Assembly (NCBI GenBank): GCA_934438135.1
Contig: CAKSBP010000007.1
Coordinates: 1 to 64,000, forward strand
Origin: an uncultured Clostridium sp.
Lineage (GTDB): Bacteria > Bacillota > Clostridia > Lachnospirales > Lachnospiraceae
Direction of reading: 5' to 3'
DNA: 64,000 bases
How positions within the stretch are numbered: position 1 is the first letter of the stretch; the number at the start of each line of letters is the position of its first letter. The notes under the pieces were generated by a model. The model was not told where the DNA came from and searched no databases. It saw only the letters and a program-made list of their open reading frames with translations. The position numbers were made by a program, and so were the translations under genes. Of the stretch, positions 17,799-26,599 are shown piece by piece.

Positions 17799-19232
17799 AT
17801 GAGTACAGATAGATATGTAAGCCCTTTATCAGAACGTTATGCCAGCAAGGAGATGCAGTATATTTTCTCGCCTGACATGAAATTTAAAACATGGAGAAAA
17901 CTTTGGATTGCTCTTGCAGAAGCAGAACATGAATTAGGTTTAAATATTACAATTGATCAGATTGCCCAGTTAAAAGAACATGCTGATGAGATTAATTATG
18001 ATGTGGCAAAAGAGCGAGAAAAATTAGTCCGCCATGACGTTATGTCTCATGTTTATGCATACGGTGTACAGTGTCCGGATGCAAAAGGTATCATCCATCT
18101 TGGTGCTACTTCCTGTTATGTTGGAGATAACACAGATGTTATTATTATGACAGAAGCGTTAAAGCTTGTGAAAAAGAAAATTTTGAATGTTATGGACGAG
18201 TTAAGCAGGTTTGCAATGAAGTACAGAGCCCTTCCAACACTTGCATTTACTCATTTCCAGCCTGCACAGCCGACAACAGTTGGAAAGCGTGCTTCCTTGT
18301 GGTTACAGGAATTAGTAATGGATTTAGAAGATTTGGATCATACATTAGAACACATGAAGCTTCTTGGTTCTAAAGGTACAACAGGAACACAGGCAAGTTT
18401 TATGGAACTGTTTGACGGCGACCAGGAAAAAGTAAAAGAACTGGATAAGAAAATCGCAGAAAAAATGGGATTCAAATCCTGTTTCCCTGTTTCTGGACAG
18501 ACTTATTCCAGAAAATTAGATACACGGGTAGTAAACGTATTAGCAGGAATTGCAGCAAGTGCCCATAAATTTTCTAATGATATCCGCTTACTTCAGCATT
18601 TAAAAGAAATTGAAGAACCATTTGAAAAAAATCAGATTGGTTCCTCTGCAATGGCATATAAGAGAAATCCAATGAGAAGCGAGCGTATTGCATCTCTTTC
18701 CAGATATGTTATGGTGGATGCATTAAATCCAGCAATCACATCTGCGACACAGTGGTTTGAAAGAACTCTGGATGACTCTGCCAATAAACGTTTAAGTATT
18801 CCAGAAGCATTCCTTGCAATTGATGGAATTCTTGATTTATACATGAACGTAGTAGACGGTTTAGTGGTATATCCAAAAGTAATTGAAAAACGTCTTATGT
18901 CCGAACTTCCATTTATGGCAACAGAAAACATTATGATGGATGCTGTAAAAGCAGGAGGAGACAGACAGGAACTTCATGAAAAAATCCGTCAGCTTTCTAT
19001 GGAAGCAGGACGCAATGTGAAAGAAAGAGGTCTGGAGAATAACTTACTTGAATTAATCGCAGCAGACCCAGCTTTCAATATGAGCCTGGAAGAATTAAAG
19101 AAAACAATGGATCCTTCTAAGTATACGGGCCGTGCCCAGTTCCAGGTTGAAGAATTCGTAAATGAAATCATTCAGCCAATTCTGGATTCTAATAAAGAAA
19201 TTCTTGGTATGAAAGCAGAAATCAATGTTTAA
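17799..19232 (+). CDS. purB: adenylosuccinate lyase
   Basis: A 477-residue lyase of the fumarase/aspartase superfamily that acts twice in purine synthesis, on SAICAR and on adenylosuccinate. The signature loop GSSAMAYKRNPMRSE and the region ATSCYVGDNTD are clear. AGGAGG lies before the ATG. It follows purF closely, probably in the same transcript, and is closed by a strong terminator. Confidence 0.96.
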   Translation: MSTDRYVSPLSERYASKEMQYIFSPDMKFKTWRKLWIALAEAEHELGLNITIDQIAQLKEHADEINYDVAKEREKLVRHDVMSHVYAYGVQCPDAKGIIHLGATSCYVGDNTDVIIMTEALKLVKKKILNVMDELSRFAMKYRALPTLAFTHFQPAQPTTVGKRASLWLQELVMDLEDLDHTLEHMKLLGSKGTTGTQASFMELFDGDQEKVKELDKKIAEKMGFKSCFPVSGQTYSRKLDTRVVNVLAGIAASAHKFSNDIRLLQHLKEIEEPFEKNQIGSSAMAYKRNPMRSERIASLSRYVMVDALNPAITSATQWFERTLDDSANKRLSIPEAFLAIDGILDLYMNVVDGLVVYPKVIEKRLMSELPFMATENIMMDAVKAGGDRQELHEKIRQLSMEAGRNVKERGLENNLLELIAADPAFNMSLEELKKTMDPSKYTGRAQFQVEEFVNEIIQPILDSNKEILGMKAEINV

Positions 19233-19252
19233 TTGGTAAATATCGGTACCAA

Positions 19253-19288
19253 AGAACCGCTGTTTCAGAGAAAGCAGCGGTTCTTTTT
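19253..19288 (+). terminator. terminator after purB
   Basis: AGAACCGCTG (19253-19262) pairs perfectly with CAGCGGTTCT (19275-19284), followed by T residues. Confidence 0.88.
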
Positions 19289-19342
19289 CTAGGTGTAAGA
19301 ATATTAATATTCCTGTGGCAGCGAATAACTCGTTGCTGTAAG

Positions 19343-19370
19343 TGGACTTACTCATTTTTTATTATATAAT
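19343..19370 (+). promoter_or_regulatory. candidate promoter of the LysR gene
   Basis: TATAAT at 19365-19370 is clear; the -35 TGGACT at 19343-19348, 16 bp upstream, is weaker. Confidence 0.45.
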
Positions 19371-19411
19371 ACAAAAAGTAAAATTGTTAAACCATGTATT
19401 AGGAGTAAATT

Positions 19412-20299
19412 ATGATTAATTATTTAGAATATTACCGCTATTTTTATTATGTTGGTTGTTATAAAAGTTTTACCAGTGCGGCAGAGAAACTTTGTATTTC
19501 TCAGCCTGCAATCAGTCAGTCCATTCGAATGTTAGAAAAGAAAATTGGCTGTCAGCTTTTTCTCCGTACTTCTAAAGGTGTGAAATTAACGCCGGAAGGT
19601 GAAATCCTGTTTACATATGTAAAGCAGGGGATGGAATGTTTGGAAAAAGGAGAGTCCATGGTAGAAAAAATTATGAAATATGGAACTGGGGAAATTCAGA
19701 TTGGTGCGTCCGATATGACATTGCAGTTTTTCCTGCTGCCATTTTTGGAAACGTTTCATGAAAAATATCCTGAGGTAAAAGTAAAGGTAACAAATGGACC
19801 GACACCGGAAACCTTAGAAAATCTATATGCTGGAAAGATTGATTTCGGTATTGTCAGTTCCCCATTCGATATGAGGGATGAAATTATAAAAATAGACGTG
19901 CGGGAAATGGAAGATTGTTTCGTAGTAGGCAGCCAGATGGCAGAACTTGCAGAGAAAACGCTGGACTTAAAAGTGCTGGAAGATATGGCAGTTATCTGTC
20001 TGGAGACAAACAGCAGTACCAGACGTTATCTGGATCAGTTCCTAAAAAATCAGGATGTAGTGTTAAAGCCAGAGTTTGAGCTGGCAACAAGCAATATGAT
20101 TGTACAGTTCGCCCTTAGAAATCTTGGAATCGGCTGTGTTATGAAGGACTTTGCAAAAAAAGAACTGGATGCTGGAAATTTATATGAACTGAAGTTTAAT
20201 CATCAGATACCGAAAAGAAACTTCAGTCTGATATATAGTAAAAATGTGCCTATGTCATTAGCAGCACAGAAACTGGTGGGGATGATAGTAGGAGAATAA
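19412..20299 (+). CDS. LysR family transcriptional regulator
   Basis: A 295-residue regulator with an N-terminal winged HTH (FTSAAEKLCISQPAISQSIR and RTSKGVKLTPEG) and a C-terminal periplasmic-binding-protein-like effector domain from about residue 90. LysR proteins often control a neighbouring operon in response to a small molecule. The next genes on the same strand, 257 bp away, are the cyl-like polyene operon, which makes it a candidate regulator; the purine genes upstream are less likely targets. The orientation is the same as the cluster rather than divergent, so the link is inference. Confidence 0.9.
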   Translation: MINYLEYYRYFYYVGCYKSFTSAAEKLCISQPAISQSIRMLEKKIGCQLFLRTSKGVKLTPEGEILFTYVKQGMECLEKGESMVEKIMKYGTGEIQIGASDMTLQFFLLPFLETFHEKYPEVKVKVTNGPTPETLENLYAGKIDFGIVSSPFDMRDEIIKIDVREMEDCFVVGSQMAELAEKTLDLKVLEDMAVICLETNSSTRRYLDQFLKNQDVVLKPEFELATSNMIVQFALRNLGIGCVMKDFAKKELDAGNLYELKFNHQIPKRNFSLIYSKNVPMSLAAQKLVGMIVGE

Positions 20300-20311
20300 A
20301 GAAAGAAAAAT

Positions 20312-20352
20312 GGCATAAAAGAGAAATCAAAGGGATGGTTATCTTTTATGCC
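20312..20352 (+). terminator. hairpin after the LysR gene
   Basis: GGCATAAAAGA (20312-20322) and TCTTTTATGCC (20342-20352) are an exact 11-bp inverted repeat with a 19-nt loop. There is no T run after it, so it may be a weak terminator or a protein-binding site ahead of the polyene operon. Confidence 0.5.
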
Positions 20353-20479
20353 ATAATTATATCGAATACTTATTTCATATTTACATAAAGTGCATATAAA
20401 ACATACATATGTAAACTCTAATAAAATAAATGAATTCGTGTAACAAAAAAATTATAAAAGCAATAAACGCATCTGTTTG

Positions 20480-20508
20480 TTGACAAAAAATATAATGAAA
20501 AGTATAAT
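20480..20508 (+). promoter_or_regulatory. consensus promoter of the cyl-like operon
   Basis: TTGACA (20480-20485), 17 bp, TATAAT (20503-20508): a perfect match to the main sigma factor. A second TATAAT lies at 20491-20496. Transcription would start about 40 nt before the first gene. The whole 12-kb operon probably depends on this promoter. Confidence 0.85.
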
Positions 20509-20556
20509 GAAAAATATGAATTACTTAAATCTGACTTAAAATAAAGGGGGTATAAC

Positions 20557-20979
20557 ATGAGTAAATGGTATCGCCAGAAACATGTTGTTGAATTTTGGGA
20601 ATGTGATCCATCTAAAACCGTTTATAACTCAAAGTATTTTATCTGGTTCGAAAATGCCAGGTTTGCAATTGCAGATGAAGCAAAGCTTCTTACATATGTA
20701 GATGAATTTTCAAAGGACAAGATAACATTCCCAGTTTTAGAGGCAGAGTGTAAGTTCCTGCTGCCAATTCCATTAGGTGCACATTTATCGATCCGAACAA
20801 AGCTGGAAAAGCCGAAAATGGCAAAACTGATATTTAAACATGTTGTTACAGACGAAGTAACAAATGAGGATTATGCAACAGCCACGACGACAGTCGGAGT
20901 TCTATCTGAGGAAAAAGGACTGATTATGAATCTTGATCCTAATATAAAAAAGATAATATATGATTATCTGGAAAGCTGA
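20557..20979 (+). CDS. hotdog-fold acyl thioesterase (first of two)
   Basis: A 140-residue 4HBT/YbgC-type thioesterase. The N-terminal motif WECDPSKTVYNSKYFIWFE contains the catalytic-type Asp17. It has no match in the streptococcal cyl operon, where the first gene is the short cylX. It begins the operon, 8 bp before the malonyltransferase gene, and probably hydrolyses the finished acyl chain from the carrier protein or edits stalled chains. A second gene of the same family is near the end of the cluster (30654-31082), so the two may act at different chain stages. Confidence 0.85.
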   Translation: MSKWYRQKHVVEFWECDPSKTVYNSKYFIWFENARFAIADEAKLLTYVDEFSKDKITFPVLEAECKFLLPIPLGAHLSIRTKLEKPKMAKLIFKHVVTDEVTNEDYATATTTVGVLSEEKGLIMNLDPNIKKIIYDYLES

Positions 20980-20987
20980 GGATAAAA

Positions 20988-21938
20988 ATGTCGATAGGTT
21001 TTTTATTTCCCGGACAGGGAGCCCAGAGTCCTCAGATGCTGCAGCCGATTAGAAGTTATGGAATTGATGTTAGTGAAGTGTTTCAGGAAGTTTCTGAGGG
21101 ATGTGGTTTTGATGTGGAGAAGCTGATTGAGACATCCAACAAGGAATTGTTAAGTAAGACACAATACACACAGATTGTAATGTATGCCTGTGATATGGCT
21201 TATTACAAGATCTTGAAAGAACTTGGAGTCAGTCCGGATTGGGTTGCGGGGCATAGTTTGGGACAGTATGCAGCATTGACAGCATCTGGGGTATTGGATT
21301 TATTTGAAGCAGGCTGTCTGATAAAACAGAGAAGTATGCTTATGGATAAAGTAACGAGAGAAGGAAAACTATGTGCCATATCTTCTCCTACTTTGGAAAT
21401 AGATATACTCGATAAATTATGTAAAGAAATAGAAAAAGGAATTCATAAATGTATTCGTATTGCTTTATATAATTCAAACCGCCAGGTGGTAGTGGGAGGC
21501 GAGCCAGATGCTATTACAGAATTTGCAGAAAGAGCATCAGAACTGGAGAATTACAAAATTAAAATACTGCCGGTTGGACAGGCATTTCATACACCAATTA
21601 TGGATGAAATGATCGAAGAATTTCAGGAACATGTTAATAAACTGAATTTACATAAACCGAACGTTCCAATTATATTAAACTGTACAGGAGAGTTCCTGAA
21701 TGTGGAGCATTATGATACAGCTGTCCGGGAAGAAATGCTTAAGCAGTGTAATCAGCCGGTTCAGTGGATGAAAACAATGCAGCTGATGATAGAAGAGAAA
21801 ACGCAGAGTGTAATGGAGGCAGGACCTGGGCACTCGTTATGCGGGCTATTAAAAAATATGACCAAAGATATAAAATCTTATCATATGGATGAGCGAAGAA
21901 CGGTAATGAAATTTCTGAAGGAATATAGAAGTATTTGA
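20988..21938 (+). CDS. cylD: malonyl-CoA:ACP transacylase, CylD/FabD-like
   Basis: A 316-residue MCAT that loads malonyl units onto the carrier protein. Motifs are FLFPGQGAQ at the N-terminus, the nucleophile Ser90 in GHSLGQYAAL, Arg115 in KQRSML (malonate-binding arginine) and the catalytic His in QAFHTPIMDE. It takes the place of cylD in the cyl gene order. Using its own MCAT suggests the pathway is kept separate from general fatty acid synthesis, although the substrate pool is shared. Confidence 0.9.
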   Translation: MSIGFLFPGQGAQSPQMLQPIRSYGIDVSEVFQEVSEGCGFDVEKLIETSNKELLSKTQYTQIVMYACDMAYYKILKELGVSPDWVAGHSLGQYAALTASGVLDLFEAGCLIKQRSMLMDKVTREGKLCAISSPTLEIDILDKLCKEIEKGIHKCIRIALYNSNRQVVVGGEPDAITEFAERASELENYKIKILPVGQAFHTPIMDEMIEEFQEHVNKLNLHKPNVPIILNCTGEFLNVEHYDTAVREEMLKQCNQPVQWMKTMQLMIEEKTQSVMEAGPGHSLCGLLKNMTKDIKSYHMDERRTVMKFLKEYRSI

Positions 21939-21968
21939 TGGACAACATTTTCATATAGGGGGAAAATT

Positions 21969-22727
21969 ATGTGGAATTTATTCGAAGAAGGAAGTACAGC
22001 ATTAGTTACAGGGAGTTCACGAGGCATTGGTAAGGTAATTGCTCTGGAACTTGCAAAACAAGGTGTCGATATTGCTGTGAATTACAGGAAAAATGAAGAG
22101 AAAGCATTAGAATTAAAGAAGGAAATTGAGGCTTTAGGTAGAAAAGCTATTGTGATTCAGGCAGATATGAGAAGCCAGGATGAAATACGTAAGATGTTTA
22201 AGACCATCAAAAAAGAGTTTGGACATCTGACTATGTTGGTAAATAATGCAGGAATGATTAAAGATGGTTATCTTCTTATGATGGGAGAAGATAGTTTTAC
22301 TTCCGTGGTAGATACAAATCTGATGGGGTGTTTCCGAGTGACACAGGAAGCATTAAAGATGATGTGTTCTGCTAAAAAAGGTACTATTGTAAACATTGCA
22401 TCAACAAGTGGTATTGCTGGTCAGGAAGGACAGGCAAATTATGCCGCTTCCAAAGGTGGTATTATTGCATTTTCCAAAGTAGTAGCGAAGGAATATGCAA
22501 AATATGGAATACGCTGTAATGTTGTTGCACCTGGTTTTATTGAAACCGATATGACTGCATCAAAAGGAAATGGAAAATCATTAAAAGAGAAATATATGGA
22601 TTTGATACCATTGAAACGTTTTGGAGAAGCGCAGGAGGTTGCAGATGCTGCTGCATTTTTATTATCTAATCGTTCCAGTTATATTACAGGAAAGGTTTTG
22701 ACTGTAGACGGTGGATTGATTGAATAA
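21969..22727 (+). CDS. cylG: 3-ketoacyl-ACP reductase, CylG/FabG-like
   Basis: A 252-residue short-chain dehydrogenase. It has the NADP-binding TGSSRGIG (14-21), NNAG, and the catalytic triad Ser145, Tyr158 and Lys162 in YAASK. It reduces the beta-keto group after each condensation. With the dehydratase two genes downstream and no enoyl reductase of a known type in the cluster, each cycle would stop at a double bond, giving a conjugated polyene. Confidence 0.92.
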   Translation: MWNLFEEGSTALVTGSSRGIGKVIALELAKQGVDIAVNYRKNEEKALELKKEIEALGRKAIVIQADMRSQDEIRKMFKTIKKEFGHLTMLVNNAGMIKDGYLLMMGEDSFTSVVDTNLMGCFRVTQEALKMMCSAKKGTIVNIASTSGIAGQEGQANYAASKGGIIAFSKVVAKEYAKYGIRCNVVAPGFIETDMTASKGNGKSLKEKYMDLIPLKRFGEAQEVADAAAFLLSNRSSYITGKVLTVDGGLIE

Positions 22728-22777
22728 TTAGAATGCTGCATGCATTTATATAATTTTTTATATGAAAGGAGAAAAAT

Positions 22778-23068
22778 ATGAAAGAGGAAGTTTTAGCATG
22801 TGCTACAGAAAGAGAAAAATTATGCAGTGAAATTAAGGAAATGATGGTGGAACAGCTGGATTTGGAGATGGAGCCGGAATTTATTACAAATGACCAGCCT
22901 ATCTTCGGCCGTGGCCTGGAACTGGATTCTATTGATGCATTGGAATTAGCTGTTGGAATTTATGACAAATTTGAGATCTCAGTTACTGATGATAATACAA
23001 CCATTTTCAGTTCTGTAAATACAATGGCAGATTACATTGAAAAGGAAAGAAAAGAAGAAGAGGAGTAA
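22778..23068 (+). CDS. acpC: acyl carrier protein of the polyene pathway
   Basis: A 96-residue acidic carrier protein. The phosphopantetheine attachment site is Ser51 in LELDSIDALELA. The motif follows the APE/CylACP form DSID rather than the DSLD of housekeeping AcpP. GGAG precedes the ATG. The gene ends 3 bp before the dehydratase gene. The PPTase at the end of the operon probably activates it. Confidence 0.9.
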   Translation: MKEEVLACATEREKLCSEIKEMMVEQLDLEMEPEFITNDQPIFGRGLELDSIDALELAVGIYDKFEISVTDDNTTIFSSVNTMADYIEKERKEEEE

Positions 23069-23071
23069 TCA

Positions 23072-23563
23072 ATGAAATTTAGTGCGAAAGAGATTATGAA
23101 TATGCTTCCACACAGGGCACCTTTTCTGCTTGTTGATAAAGTAATTGAATGTGACCCAGGTGTTCACGCAGTTGGAATTAAGAACGTAACAATCGATGAA
23201 CCATTTTTTCAGGGACATTTTCCAACGGAGCCGATTGTTCCAGGTGTACTTCTTGTTGAAACGATTGCACAGGTAACAGCTGTCATGTATTGTTCTGCAT
23301 TTCTGGAAAAAATACAGGAGTCGGAGAATGAAGGGGAAGAATTATCACCGGAGGAACGTGCCAGAATGATTGCAGAGCATGTTGGTTATCTGGTGGAAAT
23401 TAAAAGCATGAAGTTTAAAAAGACGGTTGAACCAGGTGATACCATGAGAGTGGAAGTATGGAAGAAAACTACTTTTGCCACATTATCATTTATTGAAGCA
23501 AAAATTTTTGTAGATGGAAATGTTGTTGTGGAAGGGAAAATAGCAGTTTCTGAGAAAGCTTAG
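23072..23563 (+). CDS. cylZ: 3-hydroxyacyl-ACP dehydratase, CylZ/FabZ-like
   Basis: A 163-residue hotdog dehydratase. It has LPHRAPFLLVDKV and the active-site pair His49 (GHFPTEPIVPG) and Glu63. It removes water to make the trans double bond. An acidic insert at about residues 85-105 (QESENEGEELSPEERARM) makes it longer than typical FabZ. It takes the place of cylZ. Confidence 0.92.
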   Translation: MKFSAKEIMNMLPHRAPFLLVDKVIECDPGVHAVGIKNVTIDEPFFQGHFPTEPIVPGVLLVETIAQVTAVMYCSAFLEKIQESENEGEELSPEERARMIAEHVGYLVEIKSMKFKKTVEPGDTMRVEVWKKTTFATLSFIEAKIFVDGNVVVEGKIAVSEKA

Positions 23564-23581
23564 AATGAAAAGAGGGTAGAT

Positions 23582-24502
23582 ATGAAGAAAATTATACAGG
23601 TGGATAATCTTGTAAAAAGTTATGGATCTGTTCAGGCGGTAAAAGGAATCTCATTTGAAGTTGAGAAAGGCAGTTTATTTGCATTTCTTGGAACAAATGG
23701 AGCAGGAAAATCTACAACGATTGATATTTTATCTACATTATTAAGTAAAGATTCCGGAACGATAAAGATAAATGATTATGAAGTTGGAAAAGATGATCAG
23801 AAAATAAGAAAAGATATTGGTGTTGTATTTCAAAACGGTGTTTTAGATAACCTGTTAACAATACGGGAAAATTTAATGGTACGCGGTTCTTTTTATGGCA
23901 TGAAGAAAGAAAGTCTGAAAGAAAGAATTAAAAGTGCTTCTGAAATTACCGGATGTGATGAATTTTTGGATAGAAAATATGGAAAGCTTTCCGGAGGACA
24001 GAAACGTCGTGCAGATATAGCAAGGGCATTAATTAACCAGCCGAAGATTTTATTTTTGGATGAACCGACTACAGGTCTGGATCCGAAAACGAGACAGTCA
24101 ATCTGGAATACTATTGGAAAGATGCAGAAAAAATACGATATGACAGTTTTCCTGACAACACATTATATGGAAGAAGCTGCAAATGCAGATACGATTACTA
24201 TAATTAGCAATGGCAGTATTATATCTTCTGGAACTCCAAACGAATTAAAGGAAAAGTATACATATGATGTTTTGAAGATATACCAGCCGGCAGAACAGAT
24301 TGTGGAATATCTAAAAAAGAAAAAAGTGAAGTATACACTAGAAAAAGATACATTAATGATAGTAATTCAATCGGCAGCACAGGCAATTGATATTTTGGCA
24401 GAATTGAAATCATCAATTACGTCCTTTGAAATGATTCATGGAAATCTGGATGATGTATTTCTGAATGTTACAAAAGGAAATCAGGAGGTGGAAGAATGCT
24501 GA
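23582..24502 (+). CDS. cylA: ABC exporter ATP-binding protein, CylA-like
   Basis: A 306-residue ABC ATPase of the drug/lipid exporter class. Walker A is GTNGAGKST (37-45), the signature LSGGQKRRADIARA, Walker B ILFLDEPTTGLDP and the switch His is in TTHYMEEA. A C-terminal DUF4162-like tail follows. It pairs with the permease that overlaps it by 7 bp. In the cyl operon the corresponding pair is linked to export of the pigment and haemolysin, so export of the polyene is the likely role here. Confidence 0.9.
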   Translation: MKKIIQVDNLVKSYGSVQAVKGISFEVEKGSLFAFLGTNGAGKSTTIDILSTLLSKDSGTIKINDYEVGKDDQKIRKDIGVVFQNGVLDNLLTIRENLMVRGSFYGMKKESLKERIKSASEITGCDEFLDRKYGKLSGGQKRRADIARALINQPKILFLDEPTTGLDPKTRQSIWNTIGKMQKKYDMTVFLTTHYMEEAANADTITIISNGSIISSGTPNELKEKYTYDVLKIYQPAEQIVEYLKKKKVKYTLEKDTLMIVIQSAAQAIDILAELKSSITSFEMIHGNLDDVFLNVTKGNQEVEEC

Positions 24503-25380
24503 AAAAATTAGTATCCCGTAATTTTAAATTATATTTTCGTGATCGGATGGCAGTATTCTTTTCTCTTCTTGCTGTTCTGATAGTTATTGTCCTTTACATT
24601 TTATTTTTATCTGATTTACAGGTTAATACAGTAAATGATCAAATGCACGGAAGTATTGATAAAGATATTATTTCGTATTTAATTAACAGCTGGATTCTGG
24701 CAGGACTGCTATCCATCACTGCTGTGACAAGTACATTAGGTGCATTTGGAACAATGGTAAATGACCGGGAAAAGAAACTGATTATGGATTTTAAAAGTTC
24801 CCCACTTAAGAACTGGGTTTATCCAGTAGCAGGCATTATTACAGCTGTTATTGTAGGAAGTATTATTAGTATCGTGTCATTTTTGATTTATAGTGTTTAT
24901 ATCTACGCAGATACAGGATATAGCTTCTCTATTACCCAGATAGGTCAATGTTTTGGCGTGATTATTTTATCTTCTTTTATGAGTGCTGCACTAATGGGAT
25001 TTCTTGTATCCTTTTTTTCAACAAATAGTGCATTCTCATCAGCAAGCCTTATTGTTGGAACAACAATCGGTTTTTTAAATGGGCTTTATGTACCAATGGG
25101 GTCACTTCCAAAGAATGTGCAGACAGTATTGAAGTGCCTGCCTTTTGGACACATTGCTTCCATGTTCCGGCGTGTGCTTATGTCGGATTCAATTAAACGA
25201 TGCTTTAAGGATGCTCCAGATAAAACAGTAGATAGCTATACCCATTCTTATGGAGTAAATCTCACATGGAATGGCAGTGATATTGCAATTCATGTTTCCT
25301 GCATATTTATTGTGGCTGTGTTAATTGTATCCCTCATTCTTATGTTTTTAAATTATTCCAGAAAGAAAAGAGAACTTTAA
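24496..25380 (+). CDS. cylB: ABC-2 type exporter permease, CylB-like
   Basis: A 294-residue membrane protein with about six hydrophobic helices (first around residues 20-38, others around 60-85, 105-130, 145-175, 180-200, 265-287). It has the ABC-2 pattern NGLYVPMGSLPKNVQTVLKC before the last part. It forms the exporter with the preceding ATPase. In Streptococcus agalactiae the next gene is cylE; here only 36 bp separate this gene from the cylF-like gene, and no cylE counterpart is present. Confidence 0.88.
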   Translation: MLKKLVSRNFKLYFRDRMAVFFSLLAVLIVIVLYILFLSDLQVNTVNDQMHGSIDKDIISYLINSWILAGLLSITAVTSTLGAFGTMVNDREKKLIMDFKSSPLKNWVYPVAGIITAVIVGSIISIVSFLIYSVYIYADTGYSFSITQIGQCFGVIILSSFMSAALMGFLVSFFSTNSAFSSASLIVGTTIGFLNGLYVPMGSLPKNVQTVLKCLPFGHIASMFRRVLMSDSIKRCFKDAPDKTVDSYTHSYGVNLTWNGSDIAIHVSCIFIVAVLIVSLILMFLNYSRKKREL

Positions 25381-25416
25381 AGAAAAGAAAGATGTATACA
25401 GTAGGAGGAAATTGTT

Positions 25417-26517
25417 ATGATAGAGAGCAAATTAAAAAGTATTAACGGTGCTGATGTAAAATATATGGAAATTGGTGGACGTAAAGTAGTAGAAACAACT
25501 GGAAATATGCAGGAAGAATATCAGGCCCTTCGTGAAGGAATGATGTTTTATGACTGTAGTACCTATGGAATGCTTACGGTTTCCGGAGCAGATGCAGATG
25601 ATTTTCTGGAAAAAATCTCTACAAAAGATATTCAGTATTTAAATGTTGGAAATGTCAGCGAATGCTACTTTTTAAATGATGATGCAGCAGTTATTGGAAG
25701 TGTATTCGTTCTTCGTAGAGAAGATGATTTCTTTGTCATTGTTCCATGGGAACAGGCAGATGCTGTTAAGGAATGGCTGGAGAAACAGGCAGATGGTGAA
25801 GATGTAATAATTCAGGATATTCAGGGAACAAAGGCTTTAACACAGATCGAAGGCCCACAGTCCTGGAAAGTTATTAAAAAAATATTTGATATAGAAGTTG
25901 AAAATATTGCACTTCGTTCTTCTGAGGTTACAGAATGGAATGGAGAAGAAATTACAATTATCCGTATTGGACGTTCCAGTGAATATGGTTATATGATGCT
26001 TTCCAGTTTTGAAAAAGCAGAAGAATTGTTTCAGGCATATAATAAAGAAGAATGGGATTTCCCAGTAAAACAAGGTGGTTTTGAAGCACTTGAACTTTCT
26101 ATGCTGGAAGTGCATCAGCCAAACTTCTTACGTGAAACTTCAAAGTATGGTAATGTTTTTGAACTTGCACAGCAGTGGTATATTCAGTTTGATAAAGAAG
26201 ATTACGTAGGATATGAAAAATTAATGGAGCAGTTCCATGCAGGAATTACTAAAACAGCAGTTGGTTTTACTGCAGAGAAAGCGTCGGATATTGCATCGGA
26301 TGCCAAGGTATATGTTGATGATGAATGCATTGGAACAGTTGTATATGCAAAAGATTCCTTTAAATTAGGTAAGAAACTGGGAATTGCAGTATTGAATAAA
26401 CCATATGCAGTATCTGGATTGAAACTGTCTGTAAAAACTGCGGATGGAACAAAGGAAATGGAGACGATTTCCGGACCATTTCTTCGTCCACTAAGCTGGG
26501 ATATGAAGATGGAATAA
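25417..26517 (+). CDS. cylF: GcvT-like aminomethyltransferase homologue, CylF-like
   Basis: A 366-residue protein of the folate-dependent GcvT/YgfZ fold. Recognisable parts are the N-terminal REGMMFYDCSTYGMLTVSG, the middle RIGRSSEYGYMM and the C-terminal DKEDYVGYEKL, which corresponds to the DK-x-D-F-I-G segment of GcvT. Where GcvT has a conserved Asp pair needed for aminomethyl transfer, my by-eye alignment finds Gly94-Ser95, so true glycine-cleavage activity is doubtful. It takes the place of cylF, whose biochemical role is unsettled. Confidence 0.82.
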   Translation: MIESKLKSINGADVKYMEIGGRKVVETTGNMQEEYQALREGMMFYDCSTYGMLTVSGADADDFLEKISTKDIQYLNVGNVSECYFLNDDAAVIGSVFVLRREDDFFVIVPWEQADAVKEWLEKQADGEDVIIQDIQGTKALTQIEGPQSWKVIKKIFDIEVENIALRSSEVTEWNGEEITIIRIGRSSEYGYMMLSSFEKAEELFQAYNKEEWDFPVKQGGFEALELSMLEVHQPNFLRETSKYGNVFELAQQWYIQFDKEDYVGYEKLMEQFHAGITKTAVGFTAEKASDIASDAKVYVDDECIGTVVYAKDSFKLGKKLGIAVLNKPYAVSGLKLSVKTADGTKEMETISGPFLRPLSWDMKME

Positions 26518-26544
26518 AATACCGAAAATAATTTGATTAATGTG

Positions 26545-26583
26545 AAATCAGGCAGGCTGCTTAAAAGTATGTCTGCCTGATTT
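26545..26583 (+). other. intra-operon hairpin between cylF- and cylI-like genes
   Basis: AAATCAGGCAG (26545-26555) and CTGCCTGATTT (26573-26583) are an exact 11-bp inverted repeat. The T run after it is short (ATTTAT), so it could be a partial terminator or an RNA-stability and processing element that changes the ratio of upstream to downstream products. The cylI-like ribosome site GGGGGA starts a few bases after the stem. Confidence 0.6.
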
Positions 26584-26599
26584 ATCAGGGGGATACAGC

